Positions 1-8,511 are shown, counted from the first letter of the stretch. The stretch is DNA of 62,913 nucleotides from Flavobacteriales bacterium (GCA_020631045.1 JAHDHZ010000007.1:1-62913); one strand, 5' to 3'. Translations and numbers: made by a program. The notes: generated by a model not told the origin, from the sequence alone.

Positions 1-1
1 T

Positions 2-61
2 AGTGATGAAAATGCACAAATTGAGAGTGATTTTCATTTCTCAGCCCAAGAAATTGTATAA
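2..61 (+). CDS. 3' end of an unidentified gene (partial)
   Basis: An open frame enters from the left edge and stops at TAA 59-61. The 19 visible residues are acidic and look protein-like (SDENAQIESDFHFSAQEIV). A Rho-independent terminator starts about 20 bases after the stop, which supports a real gene end here. Too little is visible to name a family. The other forward frame open here is shorter on information and Lys-rich, so this frame is preferred. Confidence 0.4.
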   Translation, partial: SDENAQIESDFHFSAQEIV

Positions 62-83
62 AAATTAGATCTCTTAAATGATT

Positions 84-114
84 AAAAGCTCAGCTTTTTT
101 AGCTGGGCTTTTTT
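84..114 (+). terminator. Rho-independent terminator of the upstream gene
   Basis: Arms 86-95 and 101-110 (AAGCTCAGCT / AGCTGGGCTT) form a 10-bp stem with one G-U pair and a short T loop, followed by a T run at 109-114. It ends transcription of the gene entering from the left. Because the reading frame of the next gene is open through this hairpin from an ATG at 78, the terminator also argues for the later start at 147. Confidence 0.75.
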
Positions 115-146
115 ATTTTAGCACCCATCTTAACTCGGCACAGACT

Positions 147-1544
147 ATGAAAAATCAAAACATCTCTTTTTCTTTAATCACTTTCTTATTTTTTGCATGG
201 GGTTTTATGACCTGCTTAAACGACCTTTTGATTCCGCACTTTAAAGCTGTTTTTGAATTGAATTATTTTCAAGCTATGCTCGTGCAATCTGCTTTTTTTA
301 GTGCTTACTTTTTCATTTCTCTACTGTACTTTTTATCTGCTCAAAACAACTATGACTTGATTGAAAAGTTTGGATACAAAAACACACTGGTCATTGGTTT
401 ATTGATTTGCTCGGTTGGATGTTTAACCTTTATGTTGGCTGCAAAAATGAGCGTGTTTTCAATTTTTTTAATCGCACTTTTTATCTTAGCATCAGGCATT
501 ACTTTGATTCAGATTGCTGCGAATCCTTATGTGTCTATTTTAGGTGATCAAAAGAGTGCTTCAGCTCGATTGAATTTCTCTCAAGGATTGAATTCACTGG
601 GATACACCATAGCGCCTGTTTTGGGCGGAATGATTTTATTTCAAGTAAGCCATCAGAGCACTCAAAATTTAATCAAACCTTACCTCTATCTTACAGTACT
701 TTTTGCGTTTACTGCTCTAATCTTTAAACTGCTCAAGCTCCCAGAACCCAATTATGAAAAATCTCCTACAAACCTAAATGCCAAAGATGTACTTGCTCAC
801 CATCAATTTAAACACTCCATGCTTGCTATTTTCTGCTATGTTGGTGCAGAAGTAGCAGTAGGAAGCATTTTAATCAATTTTTTAGGCCTTGAAAATGTTT
901 TTGGATTTGCTCCAGAAAAAGCCGATAAATTCTTGGCTTTCTATTGGGGAGGTCTTATGATCGGAAGATTCAATGGAGCGGTGTGGCTTAGCGAACTAAG
1001 GCAACAAAAAAAATTACTCAGTTCTATCTTATTAACACTTTTAAGTACTTTGGTAATTTACACAATGGCCATGAAAGGATGGGATGGTCATGTTTCATTG
1101 AATCAAACCTTAGTTTACTTAGGTTTTGTTGCGGTAAATTTCTTATTTTTTATAGTTGGAGGCAAGAGCTCAGCTGTATTGCTTAAACTTTTTGCTCTTG
1201 TTGTCTCAGCCTTACTACTTGGAGCTATTTTAATTCAAGGACAATTAGCTGGGTGGATGCTGATTGGCATTGGACTGTTTAATTCTATCATGTGGTCAAA
1301 TATTTTCACCTTATCACTCAAAGGAATGGACAGAGCAAGTTCTATTGCAAGTTCTTTATTGGTAATGATGATTGTAGGTGGCGCATTGATTCCGCCTATG
1401 CAAGGTTATTTAACTGATGTGCTGGTACGTTTTCAATGCTCTGAAGCTTTCGCTTTAAGATGCAGTTTAATCTTACCCTTAATCTGCTATCTGTATTTAT
1501 TTTATTACGCCAAATTAAAATCTTTTAGCGATACTGCATCTTAA
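147..1544 (+). CDS. FHS-family sugar MFS transporter (FucP/GluP-like)
   Basis: A 465-residue inner-membrane protein with about 12 hydrophobic segments, resembling the fucose-galactose-glucose:H+ symporter family (FucP/GluP). The early 'FAWGFMTCLNDLLIPHFK' block and the 'IQIAANPYVSILG' segment followed by 'SARLNFSQGLNSLGY' are typical of that family. It probably imports a hexose by proton (or sodium) symport. The ATG at 147 is chosen because the upstream in-frame ATG at 78 lies inside the preceding terminator hairpin. Its 3' end overlaps the convergent GH92 mannosidase gene by 20 bases; the pairing suggests uptake of the sugar that the mannosidase releases, but substrate is not shown by sequence. 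Confidence 0.88.
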   Translation: MKNQNISFSLITFLFFAWGFMTCLNDLLIPHFKAVFELNYFQAMLVQSAFFSAYFFISLLYFLSAQNNYDLIEKFGYKNTLVIGLLICSVGCLTFMLAAKMSVFSIFLIALFILASGITLIQIAANPYVSILGDQKSASARLNFSQGLNSLGYTIAPVLGGMILFQVSHQSTQNLIKPYLYLTVLFAFTALIFKLLKLPEPNYEKSPTNLNAKDVLAHHQFKHSMLAIFCYVGAEVAVGSILINFLGLENVFGFAPEKADKFLAFYWGGLMIGRFNGAVWLSELRQQKKLLSSILLTLLSTLVIYTMAMKGWDGHVSLNQTLVYLGFVAVNFLFFIVGGKSSAVLLKLFALVVSALLLGAILIQGQLAGWMLIGIGLFNSIMWSNIFTLSLKGMDRASSIASSLLVMMIVGGALIPPMQGYLTDVLVRFQCSEAFALRCSLILPLICYLYLFYYAKLKSFSDTAS

Positions 1545-3840
1545 AGGTTCCGCCCTTTGTGAAAGTTTGATGATCTATTCTTGCTTGCTTGAACTGCTGT
1601 TGCTGACAAAACACTCCCCAAAAAGCTTTATTTTCATTTGGCTTGTTGTTTTCTAGTACGATTTCTTTACCCTGGTAATATTTTTCTGACAATTGTATTT
1701 TCACACGATCAAAAATACTTGGGGTTATGCTGTAAGCAGGATTTGACTCACAGCCCCCATTCATTTGAAAAATACCCAACTTAAGCAGTACAGATAAACT
1801 ACCCATCAGCCCCTGATCTTCATCACCGCAGTATCCTGCATTGGGTTCTAAATCAGAATACACTTTTTCAACTACCCTCTCAGACCAATAATGTGTTAAA
1901 TCTGGTCTTGACAACTCATGAAAAATATGGGCCATATGAATTGAGGGTTGATTGCCATAATTCATATGTACTCGTGTGTTTTGCTCTTGTTCTCCTGCAT
2001 CATGAGATTTTCCTGCTACAAAACTATGCTGCTGGGCAACCTTAAAAATACTGTCTAACCTTTCAATGCATTTCTCTGATCCACCCATTAAATCTGCCAA
2101 ACCCTTTATGTCATGAGGTACCCACCATGTAAATTGAGCTGCATTGCCCTCAACCCATCCATTCTTATAAAGAAAAATATCCATTGAATCAACCCAAGCC
2201 CCCTTATTGTTCTTGAGCCACATATATTGTTTTTTAGGATGCCATAAATTTTTATAACTCTGAGATCTATGCATGAGCTTCTTATAGTTAACACGATCAT
2301 TCAAAGCTTTTGAAAATTGAGCCAAACACCAATCTTGATATGCATATTCTAAGGTTTGCCCTCCTCCATCTTGGTGAAATACTTTGGCTTGTTTTTCAGG
2401 TAAAGGGTAAGGAACATAGCCTTTTTGATCATAATGTGAGAAGCCTCCACCCAAATTTGAATAATGATCGTACCCAGCTTTAGACATTAAACCTTCTACA
2501 CTATGATTTTTCAATAATCCCTGATATGCTTTTTGAACATCAAAATCGCGAATGCCTTTTTGATAGGCACTTACGATAAAAGGTGTTGAAGAGGCCCCAG
2601 TCATTACATAGGTATAATTGCCTCCTGAAGGCCCCCTGGGAATCAATCCTCCATTTTCATACATGGTAAGCATTGATCTGATAAACTCACTGGTGATTTC
2701 AGGATAAACCAAATGCCATAAGGTATTTAATGTCCATTGAGCGCCCCAAAAACTATCTGAATTATACATCAGATGTTCTGGCTCACCATTTTTATCTAGA
2801 GCAACTGTGCGAACAACAGGCAAGTTTTGTGTCATATCCATATAAGAACCATTGTAATCACTTACTACCCTTCTACCTTGTAAAGCATGCCATAAATCAG
2901 TATAAAAGCGCTTTTGTGCTTTTTGTGTATTGCCCTGTACCTGGATTCTTGATAAATAAGTGTTCCACTCATCTTTTGATTCGTCAACAACACGCTGAAA
3001 ATCAAAATGATTGAGCTCTGATTGCATATTTAGTTTTGCATTTTCTATACTGGTATAAGAAATCGCTACCTTCATCATAATTTGTTGACCTTGGTCTGTT
3101 TTAAAATGTAGGCCTACTCCTGTAGAATCAGAAGTTAAGAATTGAATATTTTGGTTAATTTTTTGTTTGTTTTTCCAAAATATTGCAGCATCAAACTCAG
3201 TATCAAACAAGGCATAATAAAACACCTTTGTTGCCTTTGGCCTTCTTTTGGTCTTTCCCATCAAAGCCCAACCTTGAATGGTTTTATGATTGACCAATTC
3301 AATATGAGCAGAGTCTGTAGCACAAGGTCCTAAGACAGTTGAGAAATCAAATAAAATAAATGAAGAGTCTGACTTGGGAAAAGTGTATTTGTGTAGACCA
3401 ACTCTTTTTGTAGCTGTAAGTTCTGCATTGATCTGATAACTATTCAATTTCACTTGGTGATATCCTACTTCAACTGTCTCATCTTCATGTGAATAAGTAC
3501 TTCCATATTGCCTTGATCCTAAATGACCTTTAAAGGTACCTGTTTGAGCAAATACTGGAACTGCAGAGAGTTGCCAGGCATGCACGTGAGAGAACGCTTT
3601 GATACTATCTTCATTGTAGCGATAGCCAGCATTCCAAGCACCATTGGTAATCATATCTGGTGAAAGATTCATCATGCCAAATGGACGAGAAGTTGAATTA
3701 AAATAAAACCATCTTGAATTAGCTGCATCAACTAAAGGTTCAACCATATCTGTGTAGTCTATAACATTTGAATGCTTGTGAGATGTGCTACAAGAAAAGA
3801 TGCAAAGAATGCTTATGCAGGCTAAGATTTTAACTTTCAT
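1525..3840 (-). CDS. GH92 family alpha-1,2-mannosidase lipoprotein
   Basis: A 771-residue glycoside hydrolase family 92 protein: N-terminal 'MMNLSPDM' and 'NAGYRY...FSHVHAWQ' blocks, then the (alpha/alpha)6 part with 'WVEGNAAQFTWWVPHD' (the Glu of EGNA is the family's general acid), 'YGNQPSIHMAHI' and 'GDEDQGLMGS' (family acidic residues). GH92 enzymes are Ca2+-dependent exo-alpha-mannosidases acting on N-glycan-type mannosides. The start at 3840 gives a lipoprotein signal with lipobox-like 'CIFSC', so it is probably anchored in the outer or inner membrane. An upstream in-frame ATG at 3861 would add seven residues before the signal and would lie upstream of the -7 box. The last motif is diverged from the usual family form (see findings). 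Confidence 0.9.
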   Translation of the reverse strand: MKVKILACISILCIFSCSTSHKHSNVIDYTDMVEPLVDAANSRWFYFNSTSRPFGMMNLSPDMITNGAWNAGYRYNEDSIKAFSHVHAWQLSAVPVFAQTGTFKGHLGSRQYGSTYSHEDETVEVGYHQVKLNSYQINAELTATKRVGLHKYTFPKSDSSFILFDFSTVLGPCATDSAHIELVNHKTIQGWALMGKTKRRPKATKVFYYALFDTEFDAAIFWKNKQKINQNIQFLTSDSTGVGLHFKTDQGQQIMMKVAISYTSIENAKLNMQSELNHFDFQRVVDESKDEWNTYLSRIQVQGNTQKAQKRFYTDLWHALQGRRVVSDYNGSYMDMTQNLPVVRTVALDKNGEPEHLMYNSDSFWGAQWTLNTLWHLVYPEITSEFIRSMLTMYENGGLIPRGPSGGNYTYVMTGASSTPFIVSAYQKGIRDFDVQKAYQGLLKNHSVEGLMSKAGYDHYSNLGGGFSHYDQKGYVPYPLPEKQAKVFHQDGGGQTLEYAYQDWCLAQFSKALNDRVNYKKLMHRSQSYKNLWHPKKQYMWLKNNKGAWVDSMDIFLYKNGWVEGNAAQFTWWVPHDIKGLADLMGGSEKCIERLDSIFKVAQQHSFVAGKSHDAGEQEQNTRVHMNYGNQPSIHMAHIFHELSRPDLTHYWSERVVEKVYSDLEPNAGYCGDEDQGLMGSLSVLLKLGIFQMNGGCESNPAYSITPSIFDRVKIQLSEKYYQGKEIVLENNKPNENKAFWGVFCQQQQFKQARIDHQTFTKGGTFKMQYR

Positions 3841-3844
3841 AACC

Positions 3845-3852
3845 CAAATATA
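3845..3852 (-). promoter_or_regulatory. Bacteroidota -7 box for the GH92 gene
   Basis: On the minus strand this reads TATATTTG, a match to TAnnTTTG. The G is only 4 bases before the ATG at 3840, which implies a leaderless or near-leaderless transcript. I see no convincing -33 TTG at the usual distance. Confidence 0.45.
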
Positions 3853-3867
3853 GTGATACAAAAGTCA

Positions 3868-3875
3868 TAAATTTG
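3868..3875 (+). promoter_or_regulatory. Bacteroidota -7 box for the TPR-LysM gene
   Basis: TAAATTTG, matching TAnnTTTG, ends 4 bases before the GTG start at 3880. It lies about 15 bases from the opposite-facing -7 box of the GH92 gene, so the two promoters share the same 40-base intergenic region. Confidence 0.45.
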
Positions 3876-3879
3876 TAAA

Positions 3880-4644
3880 GTGAAAAATCTGTTCTTCTCT
3901 AAGACTTTTATTTATTTAGTAAGCTTTCAACTAAATGCACAATCTTCATGGGATCAGCTTGATGTCAACTACCAAAGCTTGATGCTCGAAAGCAAGACTG
4001 AAAAAGCCATTAAAATAGCTGAAAAACAGGTTGAAATTGCACACTCTTCAGAAACATCCAGCTACTTAAAACCTCTAAGCTATAGCAATTTGGCTGGCGC
4101 TCATCTACAAGCTAAGAATTTTGAGTTGGCTAAAATTAATTATAAGCAAGCTATTGAATTTGGAAAAGTATTTTTAGATACTTCAAACAGTAAACTCTTT
4201 AAATCTGACTTGAATGGCCTAGCGATTGCTCACTCAAGATTGGGCCATACAGATACAGCAATGACCATTTTTAGAAACGTACTCTCTCGCCTAAGCTTTA
4301 GAGATTCTAGTTTTAAGAAACAAGTGCATTTAAATATGATTGATTTATTTAAACGCCTTCAAAATGAAACAATGGTAAATAACCTTAGGGCAGAATTTAA
4401 TTTAGCTGCAGACACCTCTTGTGATTGCAATAAAGAAAAAGAGCTCAGTACAATTCATTCAGAAGACTCAAAAGAATTTCATCCGACAAAAAGTGAAGAA
4501 AGCAAATTTCATATTGTTCAAAAAAATGAAAACCTGTATGCATTATCTAGAAAATACAATACTAGTGTTGAAAAGCTTATTTTCTTGAACAAATTAAGCT
4601 CATATAAAATCGTAGTAGGGCAAAAATTACAGGTTAAAAAATAA
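3880..4644 (+). CDS. TPR and LysM domain secreted protein
   Basis: A 254-residue exported protein. Residues 1-21 form a signal peptide ending LNA-Q. Residues ~25-170 are helical TPR-like repeats ('SNLAGAHLQAKNFELAKINY' is a clear TPR helix pair). After a charged linker, residues ~210-253 are one LysM domain ('FHIVQKNENLYALSRKYNTS...VGQKLQVKK') expected to bind peptidoglycan glycan chains. Probable periplasmic, cell-wall-associated scaffold; enzymatic motifs are absent. Start is GTG at 3880, supported by the signal peptide and by the -7 box just upstream. Divergent from GH92 and convergent with the thioredoxin-like gene, whose stop lies 3 bases away. Confidence 0.75.
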   Translation: MKNLFFSKTFIYLVSFQLNAQSSWDQLDVNYQSLMLESKTEKAIKIAEKQVEIAHSSETSSYLKPLSYSNLAGAHLQAKNFELAKINYKQAIEFGKVFLDTSNSKLFKSDLNGLAIAHSRLGHTDTAMTIFRNVLSRLSFRDSSFKKQVHLNMIDLFKRLQNETMVNNLRAEFNLAADTSCDCNKEKELSTIHSEDSKEFHPTKSEESKFHIVQKNENLYALSRKYNTSVEKLIFLNKLSSYKIVVGQKLQVKK

Positions 4645-4646
4645 TT

Positions 4647-5165
4647 TTATTCGTAAAAGCTTTTCAGTTTATTTAAAAAAGAATAGCCCTGCATATATCC
4701 GTCAATCTTACCTTTTTGCTGGCCATGCTCATCAAAAAATATTAAAGTAGGTAAATGTTCTACTTGATATTTTTGACTAAGCTCAATTCCATCAAAAGAC
4801 TCTGTATCAACACTCAATGCCAGCATATTATAGTCTATGTAGTCAACCAAAGGCTCGTAACGAAAGGTTTCTTTCTTGAGTTTTTTGCAAGGCCCACACC
4901 AAGAGGCGTTGAAGTATATAAAATAAGGACGTTTATAGGCTTTTGTCTTTGCTAAAAAAGAAGCAAAAGATTCTTTAAAAAAGATAACTTCTTTAAAGGC
5001 AATAGTATCTTGATTTATTGTATCGTTTTTTAAACTATCGTAATACTGCTCAAATTGTTTGTTCAACGCTTCTATCTCAGCATCTTTGTATAGAGGCAGC
5101 TCATTATTTTGAGCACTCAAGAGCTCTACAAAGAGAACCAATCCTATGAACAACAGATAACGCAC
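4647..5165 (-). CDS. Secreted thioredoxin-fold protein
   Basis: A 172-residue protein: signal peptide residues 1-18 ending LSA-Q, a helical stretch to ~60, then a thioredoxin-like domain with 'WCGPC' (Cys90 and Cys93) and the cis-Pro region 'VEHLPTLIFFDEHG'. Expected to be a periplasmic thiol-disulfide oxidoreductase of the thioredoxin/DsbD-C family. The GTG at 5165 is chosen: the upstream in-frame ATG at 5198 lies within the terminator hairpin of the neighbouring gene and would place unrelated residues ahead of the signal peptide. It is read in the same direction as the repeat protein upstream but is separated from it by that terminator. Confidence 0.8.
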   Translation of the reverse strand: MRYLLFIGLVLFVELLSAQNNELPLYKDAEIEALNKQFEQYYDSLKNDTINQDTIAFKEVIFFKESFASFLAKTKAYKRPYFIYFNASWCGPCKKLKKETFRYEPLVDYIDYNMLALSVDTESFDGIELSQKYQVEHLPTLIFFDEHGQQKGKIDGYMQGYSFLNKLKSFYE

Positions 5166-5170
5166 AATAA

Positions 5171-5207
5171 AAAAATCCTGTGTATGCAAAAGATACACAG
5201 GATTTTT
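5171..5207 (-). terminator. Strong Rho-independent terminator
   Basis: A perfect 15-bp inverted repeat (5171-5185 with 5193-5207) around a 7-base loop, core ATCCTGTGTAT / ATACACAGGAT, with T runs on either strand. It lies right after the stop of the minus-strand repeat protein gene (5231) and sits just before the start of the thioredoxin-like gene, so it should insulate the two. Confidence 0.85.
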
Positions 5208-5230
5208 GTTTTGTAATTATAAAACTTGAA

Positions 5231-6190
5231 TTACTTTACACCTAAAGCTTTTAAAGTTTCAAAGTTTAAGTTACCAATTGGTAGGTTGTTGTCTTTTTGA
5301 TATTCTACTAAAGCAGACTTAGTATCAGCTCCAAAAACATTGTCAACACCGTGAGGTCCTACGTTGTAACCAGCATTCATCAATGCTCTTTGAATCTGAG
5401 CAATTTTGCTTGAAGTTAACTTAGAGTTACACAAGATCTCTTTCCATTCACCAACAGTTTCAGGAGAAACCATTACTCTTTTAGAAACAGTTTTGTATTC
5501 AGCAGGAATAACAACTTCTTCAGTAGTCGCGGGAGCTACTAATACTTTTCTAGTCTCAGTTTTATAAATAGCTGGCAAAGTCTCTTCGATCACTCTAGCT
5601 GGCTGGTCAATCACTTTAGTGTAAACAGTCTTGTACACTGGTTCAGTTTTGATCTCTTCAAATTTAGCAGGAGTTTTCAACACTCTTTTATATACAGTTT
5701 TGTATTGAGCTGGAGTTTCTTTTAAACACCAAACATTACAATCTGAAGGATTTGCAGATAAACAGTTTGCATCGGCTTTACCTTTTACCCACTCTGTTTT
5801 TGAAGGAGAAACCAATACTTTTTCAGAAACAGTCTCGTAAGTCTCAGCAATGGTCTTCATTCTAGAAGTTCCTTCATGTACTAATACTTCTTCAGAAATA
5901 GTCTTGTAGGTAGCAGGAATTACTTTCTTTACAACTTGCTCTTCTTTCGCCAATACTTTGAATGTTTGAGTTTCATACTTAGCAGGAATTGTTTTTAATT
6001 TCTTTCCGGCAGGCTTTGTCATAATTCTCTCTGTCTGCGTTTCAAATACAGCAGGAATCTTACATTTAGCGTAACATTTTCCTGGCTCAGCGTTTGGTGG
6101 AAAATCTAAAAGCTCTGGAGTAGCATTGTTTTGCGCATTTAGCGTAGAAAATCCTAAAGCTAAAATGGCTATAAAGTTTAATTTTTTCAT
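5231..6190 (-). CDS. Repeat-rich secreted protein with peptidoglycan-binding C-terminus
   Basis: A 319-residue protein. Signal peptide at residues 1-19 (ending LNA-Q). Residues ~45-245 hold about eight imperfect ~25-residue repeats of the form PA-x-Y-x-T-x-x-x-(K/R)-V-L-V, interrupted by a Cys-containing insert (CLSANPSDCNVWCL). The last ~60 residues form a PG_binding_1-like domain ('IAQIQRALMNAGYNVGP...FGADTKSALVEYQ'). The repeats look like beta-strand-rich spacers that could reach across the periplasm. Start at 6190 is chosen for the signal peptide; the open frame upstream runs through the promoter region. Similar proteins are familiar in Flavobacteriales next to OmpA-like genes; function is unknown. 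Confidence 0.75.
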   Translation of the reverse strand: MKKLNFIAILALGFSTLNAQNNATPELLDFPPNAEPGKCYAKCKIPAVFETQTERIMTKPAGKKLKTIPAKYETQTFKVLAKEEQVVKKVIPATYKTISEEVLVHEGTSRMKTIAETYETVSEKVLVSPSKTEWVKGKADANCLSANPSDCNVWCLKETPAQYKTVYKRVLKTPAKFEEIKTEPVYKTVYTKVIDQPARVIEETLPAIYKTETRKVLVAPATTEEVVIPAEYKTVSKRVMVSPETVGEWKEILCNSKLTSSKIAQIQRALMNAGYNVGPHGVDNVFGADTKSALVEYQKDNNLPIGNLNFETLKALGVK

Positions 6191-6219
6191 GGTTCTAAAG
6201 GGATTAAAATTTTGTAATG

Positions 6220-6250
6220 CGAATCTAGCGATTGAAAAAATAATGATCAA
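6220..6250 (-). promoter_or_regulatory. Candidate promoter of the repeat protein
   Basis: On the minus strand: TTG (6250-6248), 20 bases, then TAGATTCG (6227-6220), one mismatch from TAnnTTTG. The spacing fits the Bacteroidota -33/-7 arrangement. This leaves a leader of about 25 bases before the ATG at 6190. Confidence 0.4.
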
Positions 6251-6338
6251 GCAAATGCAGTAAATAAGCAACAAATACTTTGTTAAAAGGTTTTTTTTAG
6301 ATGTAAAATGCTTTAAAGGTTAGGGTAAACATAAAGTC

Positions 6339-7301
6339 ATGAAACTTTTTAACCAAAAAAGTGGTATAAAAATGCAAAACACAACAACAATGCGCATTTT
6401 AAAATCAATTTTTATACTAGCCCTTATCTCATTCTTTTCTTTTCATTATGGGCCAAATGATGATCAAAATCAATTCACTGAATTTTTAGCCAACAGTTAC
6501 TGTTCTAATGCTAAAGACATTTTAAATAAAAATAGTCACAACATTAGCAAATATGCTCAAAGCAATTCACTGAGTGATGTATTGACGGCTTTTCCTACAA
6601 TGGTGCATGAACATTATCATAGATATACCCATTCAATCAATTTAGAATCTGAGGTTCGTAAATACTTTATCAATGATGATTTAACCATTGAAGTGAATAC
6701 TTTTCCTGTATTTAGAAGTGAGGAGCTAAATGCTTTTGTGGATGAAGAATTTCAAAATCAAATTTTCAGGTATCAAGAGTACATTAGTTCTGATGATTTG
6801 AATTTAGATTCTCAGGCTAATGGGATTTTTGGAATTCTTGAGGAGTATACTGCTTATTATCAAGATTTACTTGCTTATCAAGAGCTTTATGGGTATTTGA
6901 GGGATCACATTGCTTTTAGCGAATCTCAGATTTGGGTTGATTATTTGATCAAAAACGCAGATGTTTTAACCTCAGGACATGAATTTAAACTCTTCATCTC
7001 TTGGTACATGCAATATGCCAAAATCAAACATCCTAAAACATATAGCCAAATTGTACAATCAGAACAACTTAAAAAGCTTTATAAAACTGTTAATGATGGA
7101 TTTCAAAAAGCCTCAGAACAATATTATGAAAATAGAGCCACCATCTTAGATGAGCTTGCTCCTTATATTGACCAAAGAGCTTTGTACATAAGAACTAAAG
7201 GAGATCGCTATTTTTATGAATTACCAGATCAAAATGTGTCTAAAGTAGCCTCTTTATTGTGCTCTAAAGAACATGAAATATTACTTGCTTTAAGCCAATA
7301 A
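6339..7301 (+). CDS. Uncharacterised secreted protein with HExxH motif (putative zincin)
   Basis: A 320-residue protein I cannot assign to a named family. With the first ATG (6339) the signal-peptide core is residues ~20-36; ATGs at 6372 and 6390 would give a more standard signal peptide and one of them may be the true start. Residues 90-94 are HEHYH, which fits the zinc-peptidase HExxH pattern, within 'FPTMVHEHYHRYTH'. About 75 residues later comes 'GILEEYTAYYQD' (Glu168/Glu169), which could supply the third zinc ligand of a gluzincin. The rest is predicted helical. Peptidase activity is inference only. Overlaps the convergent trmN6 gene by 12 bases. Confidence 0.7.
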   Translation: MKLFNQKSGIKMQNTTTMRILKSIFILALISFFSFHYGPNDDQNQFTEFLANSYCSNAKDILNKNSHNISKYAQSNSLSDVLTAFPTMVHEHYHRYTHSINLESEVRKYFINDDLTIEVNTFPVFRSEELNAFVDEEFQNQIFRYQEYISSDDLNLDSQANGIFGILEEYTAYYQDLLAYQELYGYLRDHIAFSESQIWVDYLIKNADVLTSGHEFKLFISWYMQYAKIKHPKTYSQIVQSEQLKKLYKTVNDGFQKASEQYYENRATILDELAPYIDQRALYIRTKGDRYFYELPDQNVSKVASLLCSKEHEILLALSQ

Positions 7302-7991
7302 ATAGTCTTTTAACAACTCTTTATAAGCTTTTGTATGAATTGAACTTTTGGTTTGAATCTCAATGGTATTTATAATCGGGGTTTCTTGATGTTTTGTAAA
7401 TTCAAGTATGACTCTAACTGCTCTGCCTTTGGCTTTGATGATGATTTTTTGCTTGAGAAACAGTAACTGATTTAAAGCAGTTTTAATTGCCAAAAAACAT
7501 TGAGCAAAGGGTAAAATCAGATAAATGCTTCCTGAACTAGATAGTATTTCAGTGCTTTTGAACATAAATTCAGATAAAGGTAAGTACTGATTGTTGCGCG
7601 CAAGTACTCTGTAACTTGGTTGATCTTTATTTACTTGAGTATCAAAAAATGGAGGATTTGAATAAATTAGATCTACTTTTTGTGTCGGCAAATAATCTTG
7701 AAACTTACAATGTTGCACCAAAAAACTATGCTGATCAAACTTAGCCGCCTCAATATTTGCCTTTGAACACTTCACTGCCTGAGGGTTTACATCTATTAAG
7801 TTAAAAGAAAGTGAGCTTGTTCTTTGAGCCAACATTAAGCTTACAACTGCGCTGCCACTGCCAACTTCTAATAATTGATTTGTGTTTTGAGGAACCTTTA
7901 TAAAAGCTCCCAACAAAAGAGCATCTGTTCCTATTTGAAAGACCTGATCAAAGACTTGAACTTGAAACCTTTTAAACTTAAAAACAGACAT
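7290..7991 (-). CDS. trmN6: tRNA1(Val) (adenine(37)-N6)-methyltransferase
   Basis: A 233-residue class I SAM-dependent methyltransferase of the YfiC/TrmN6 type. Visible: 'FQIGTDALLLGAF' start block, SAM-binding motif I 'LLEVGSGSAVVSLMLAQR', acidic loop 'FNLIDVNPQAVKCSKAN', and the catalytic 'NPPFF' motif ('LIYSNPPFFD') typical of N6-adenine methylation. It methylates A37 next to the anticodon of tRNA-Val. Length matches the family. Lies 22 bases downstream of rimM on the same strand, giving the likely order rpsP-rimM-trmN6 in one transcript. Confidence 0.85.
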   Translation of the reverse strand: MSVFKFKRFQVQVFDQVFQIGTDALLLGAFIKVPQNTNQLLEVGSGSAVVSLMLAQRTSSLSFNLIDVNPQAVKCSKANIEAAKFDQHSFLVQHCKFQDYLPTQKVDLIYSNPPFFDTQVNKDQPSYRVLARNNQYLPLSEFMFKSTEILSSSGSIYLILPFAQCFLAIKTALNQLLFLKQKIIIKAKGRAVRVILEFTKHQETPIINTIEIQTKSSIHTKAYKELLKDYLLA

Positions 7992-8013
7992 TTAAAGAAA
8001 ATTCATAGCCTAT

Positions 8014-8511
8014 TTAAAGCTCAAAAAGCCCTTCAAATATTTGTACTTGAATGTTTTTATTGGAGTGATCAACTTCAATAATCAAACGCTCAGCTATGGG
8101 CACAAAATATTCTTTTTCATTTATCATTACACTGACCAAAGGGTTCACTTGATTGTCAATATGTTCTAAAATCAAACCAATCTCTTTGCCGTTTTGATCA
8201 ACTAATTTATAGCCCTTAAACGTAGGAGCTTCTAATGCTTTAATTTCTTGGGCTTGCTCTAAAAAAATTTGTCTTTTAAGTAGTTCTTGAGTTTGGTCAA
8301 TGTGATTTACTCCCTCAAAACTAAGTACAAATTGATTTTTTGATTTTTGATGCATCTCGACAACAAAAAACGGAATATAGCTGCCATCAATTAAACAATA
8401 TAAATGATCGATTTGAAGATAATCTACAGGATTGGGAACATCAAAAAAAGCCACAACAGCTCCTTTGAGACCGTGTGGCTTTAATATTTTTCCGAGTAAG
8501 AAATAGTTCAT
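8014..8511 (-). CDS. rimM: Ribosome maturation factor RimM
   Basis: A 165-residue protein with the RimM N-terminal barrel ('LLGKILKPHGLKGAVVAFF') and the C-terminal PRC-barrel ('KGYKLVDQNGKEIGLILEH', 'YFVPIAERLIIEVD'). It assists 30S subunit head maturation and binds S19. It follows rpsP by 25 bases on the same strand, the standard rpsP-rimM arrangement. The usual partner trmD is not next to it in this window. Confidence 0.95.
   Translation of the reverse strand: MNYFLLGKILKPHGLKGAVVAFFDVPNPVDYLQIDHLYCLIDGSYIPFFVVEMHQKSKNQFVLSFEGVNHIDQTQELLKRQIFLEQAQEIKALEAPTFKGYKLVDQNGKEIGLILEHIDNQVNPLVSVMINEKEYFVPIAERLIIEVDHSNKNIQVQIFEGLFEL

Noticed and set aside
78-146. In-frame N-terminal extension of the sugar transporter starting at ATG 78.
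   Set aside because: The extension is encoded by the terminator hairpin of the upstream gene and does not resemble the family N-terminus.
5400-6100. Regularly spaced repeats that at first look array-like.
   Set aside because: Units are imperfect at DNA level, in frame, and give a repeated protein pattern; there are no constant repeats with unique spacers, so this is not CRISPR.
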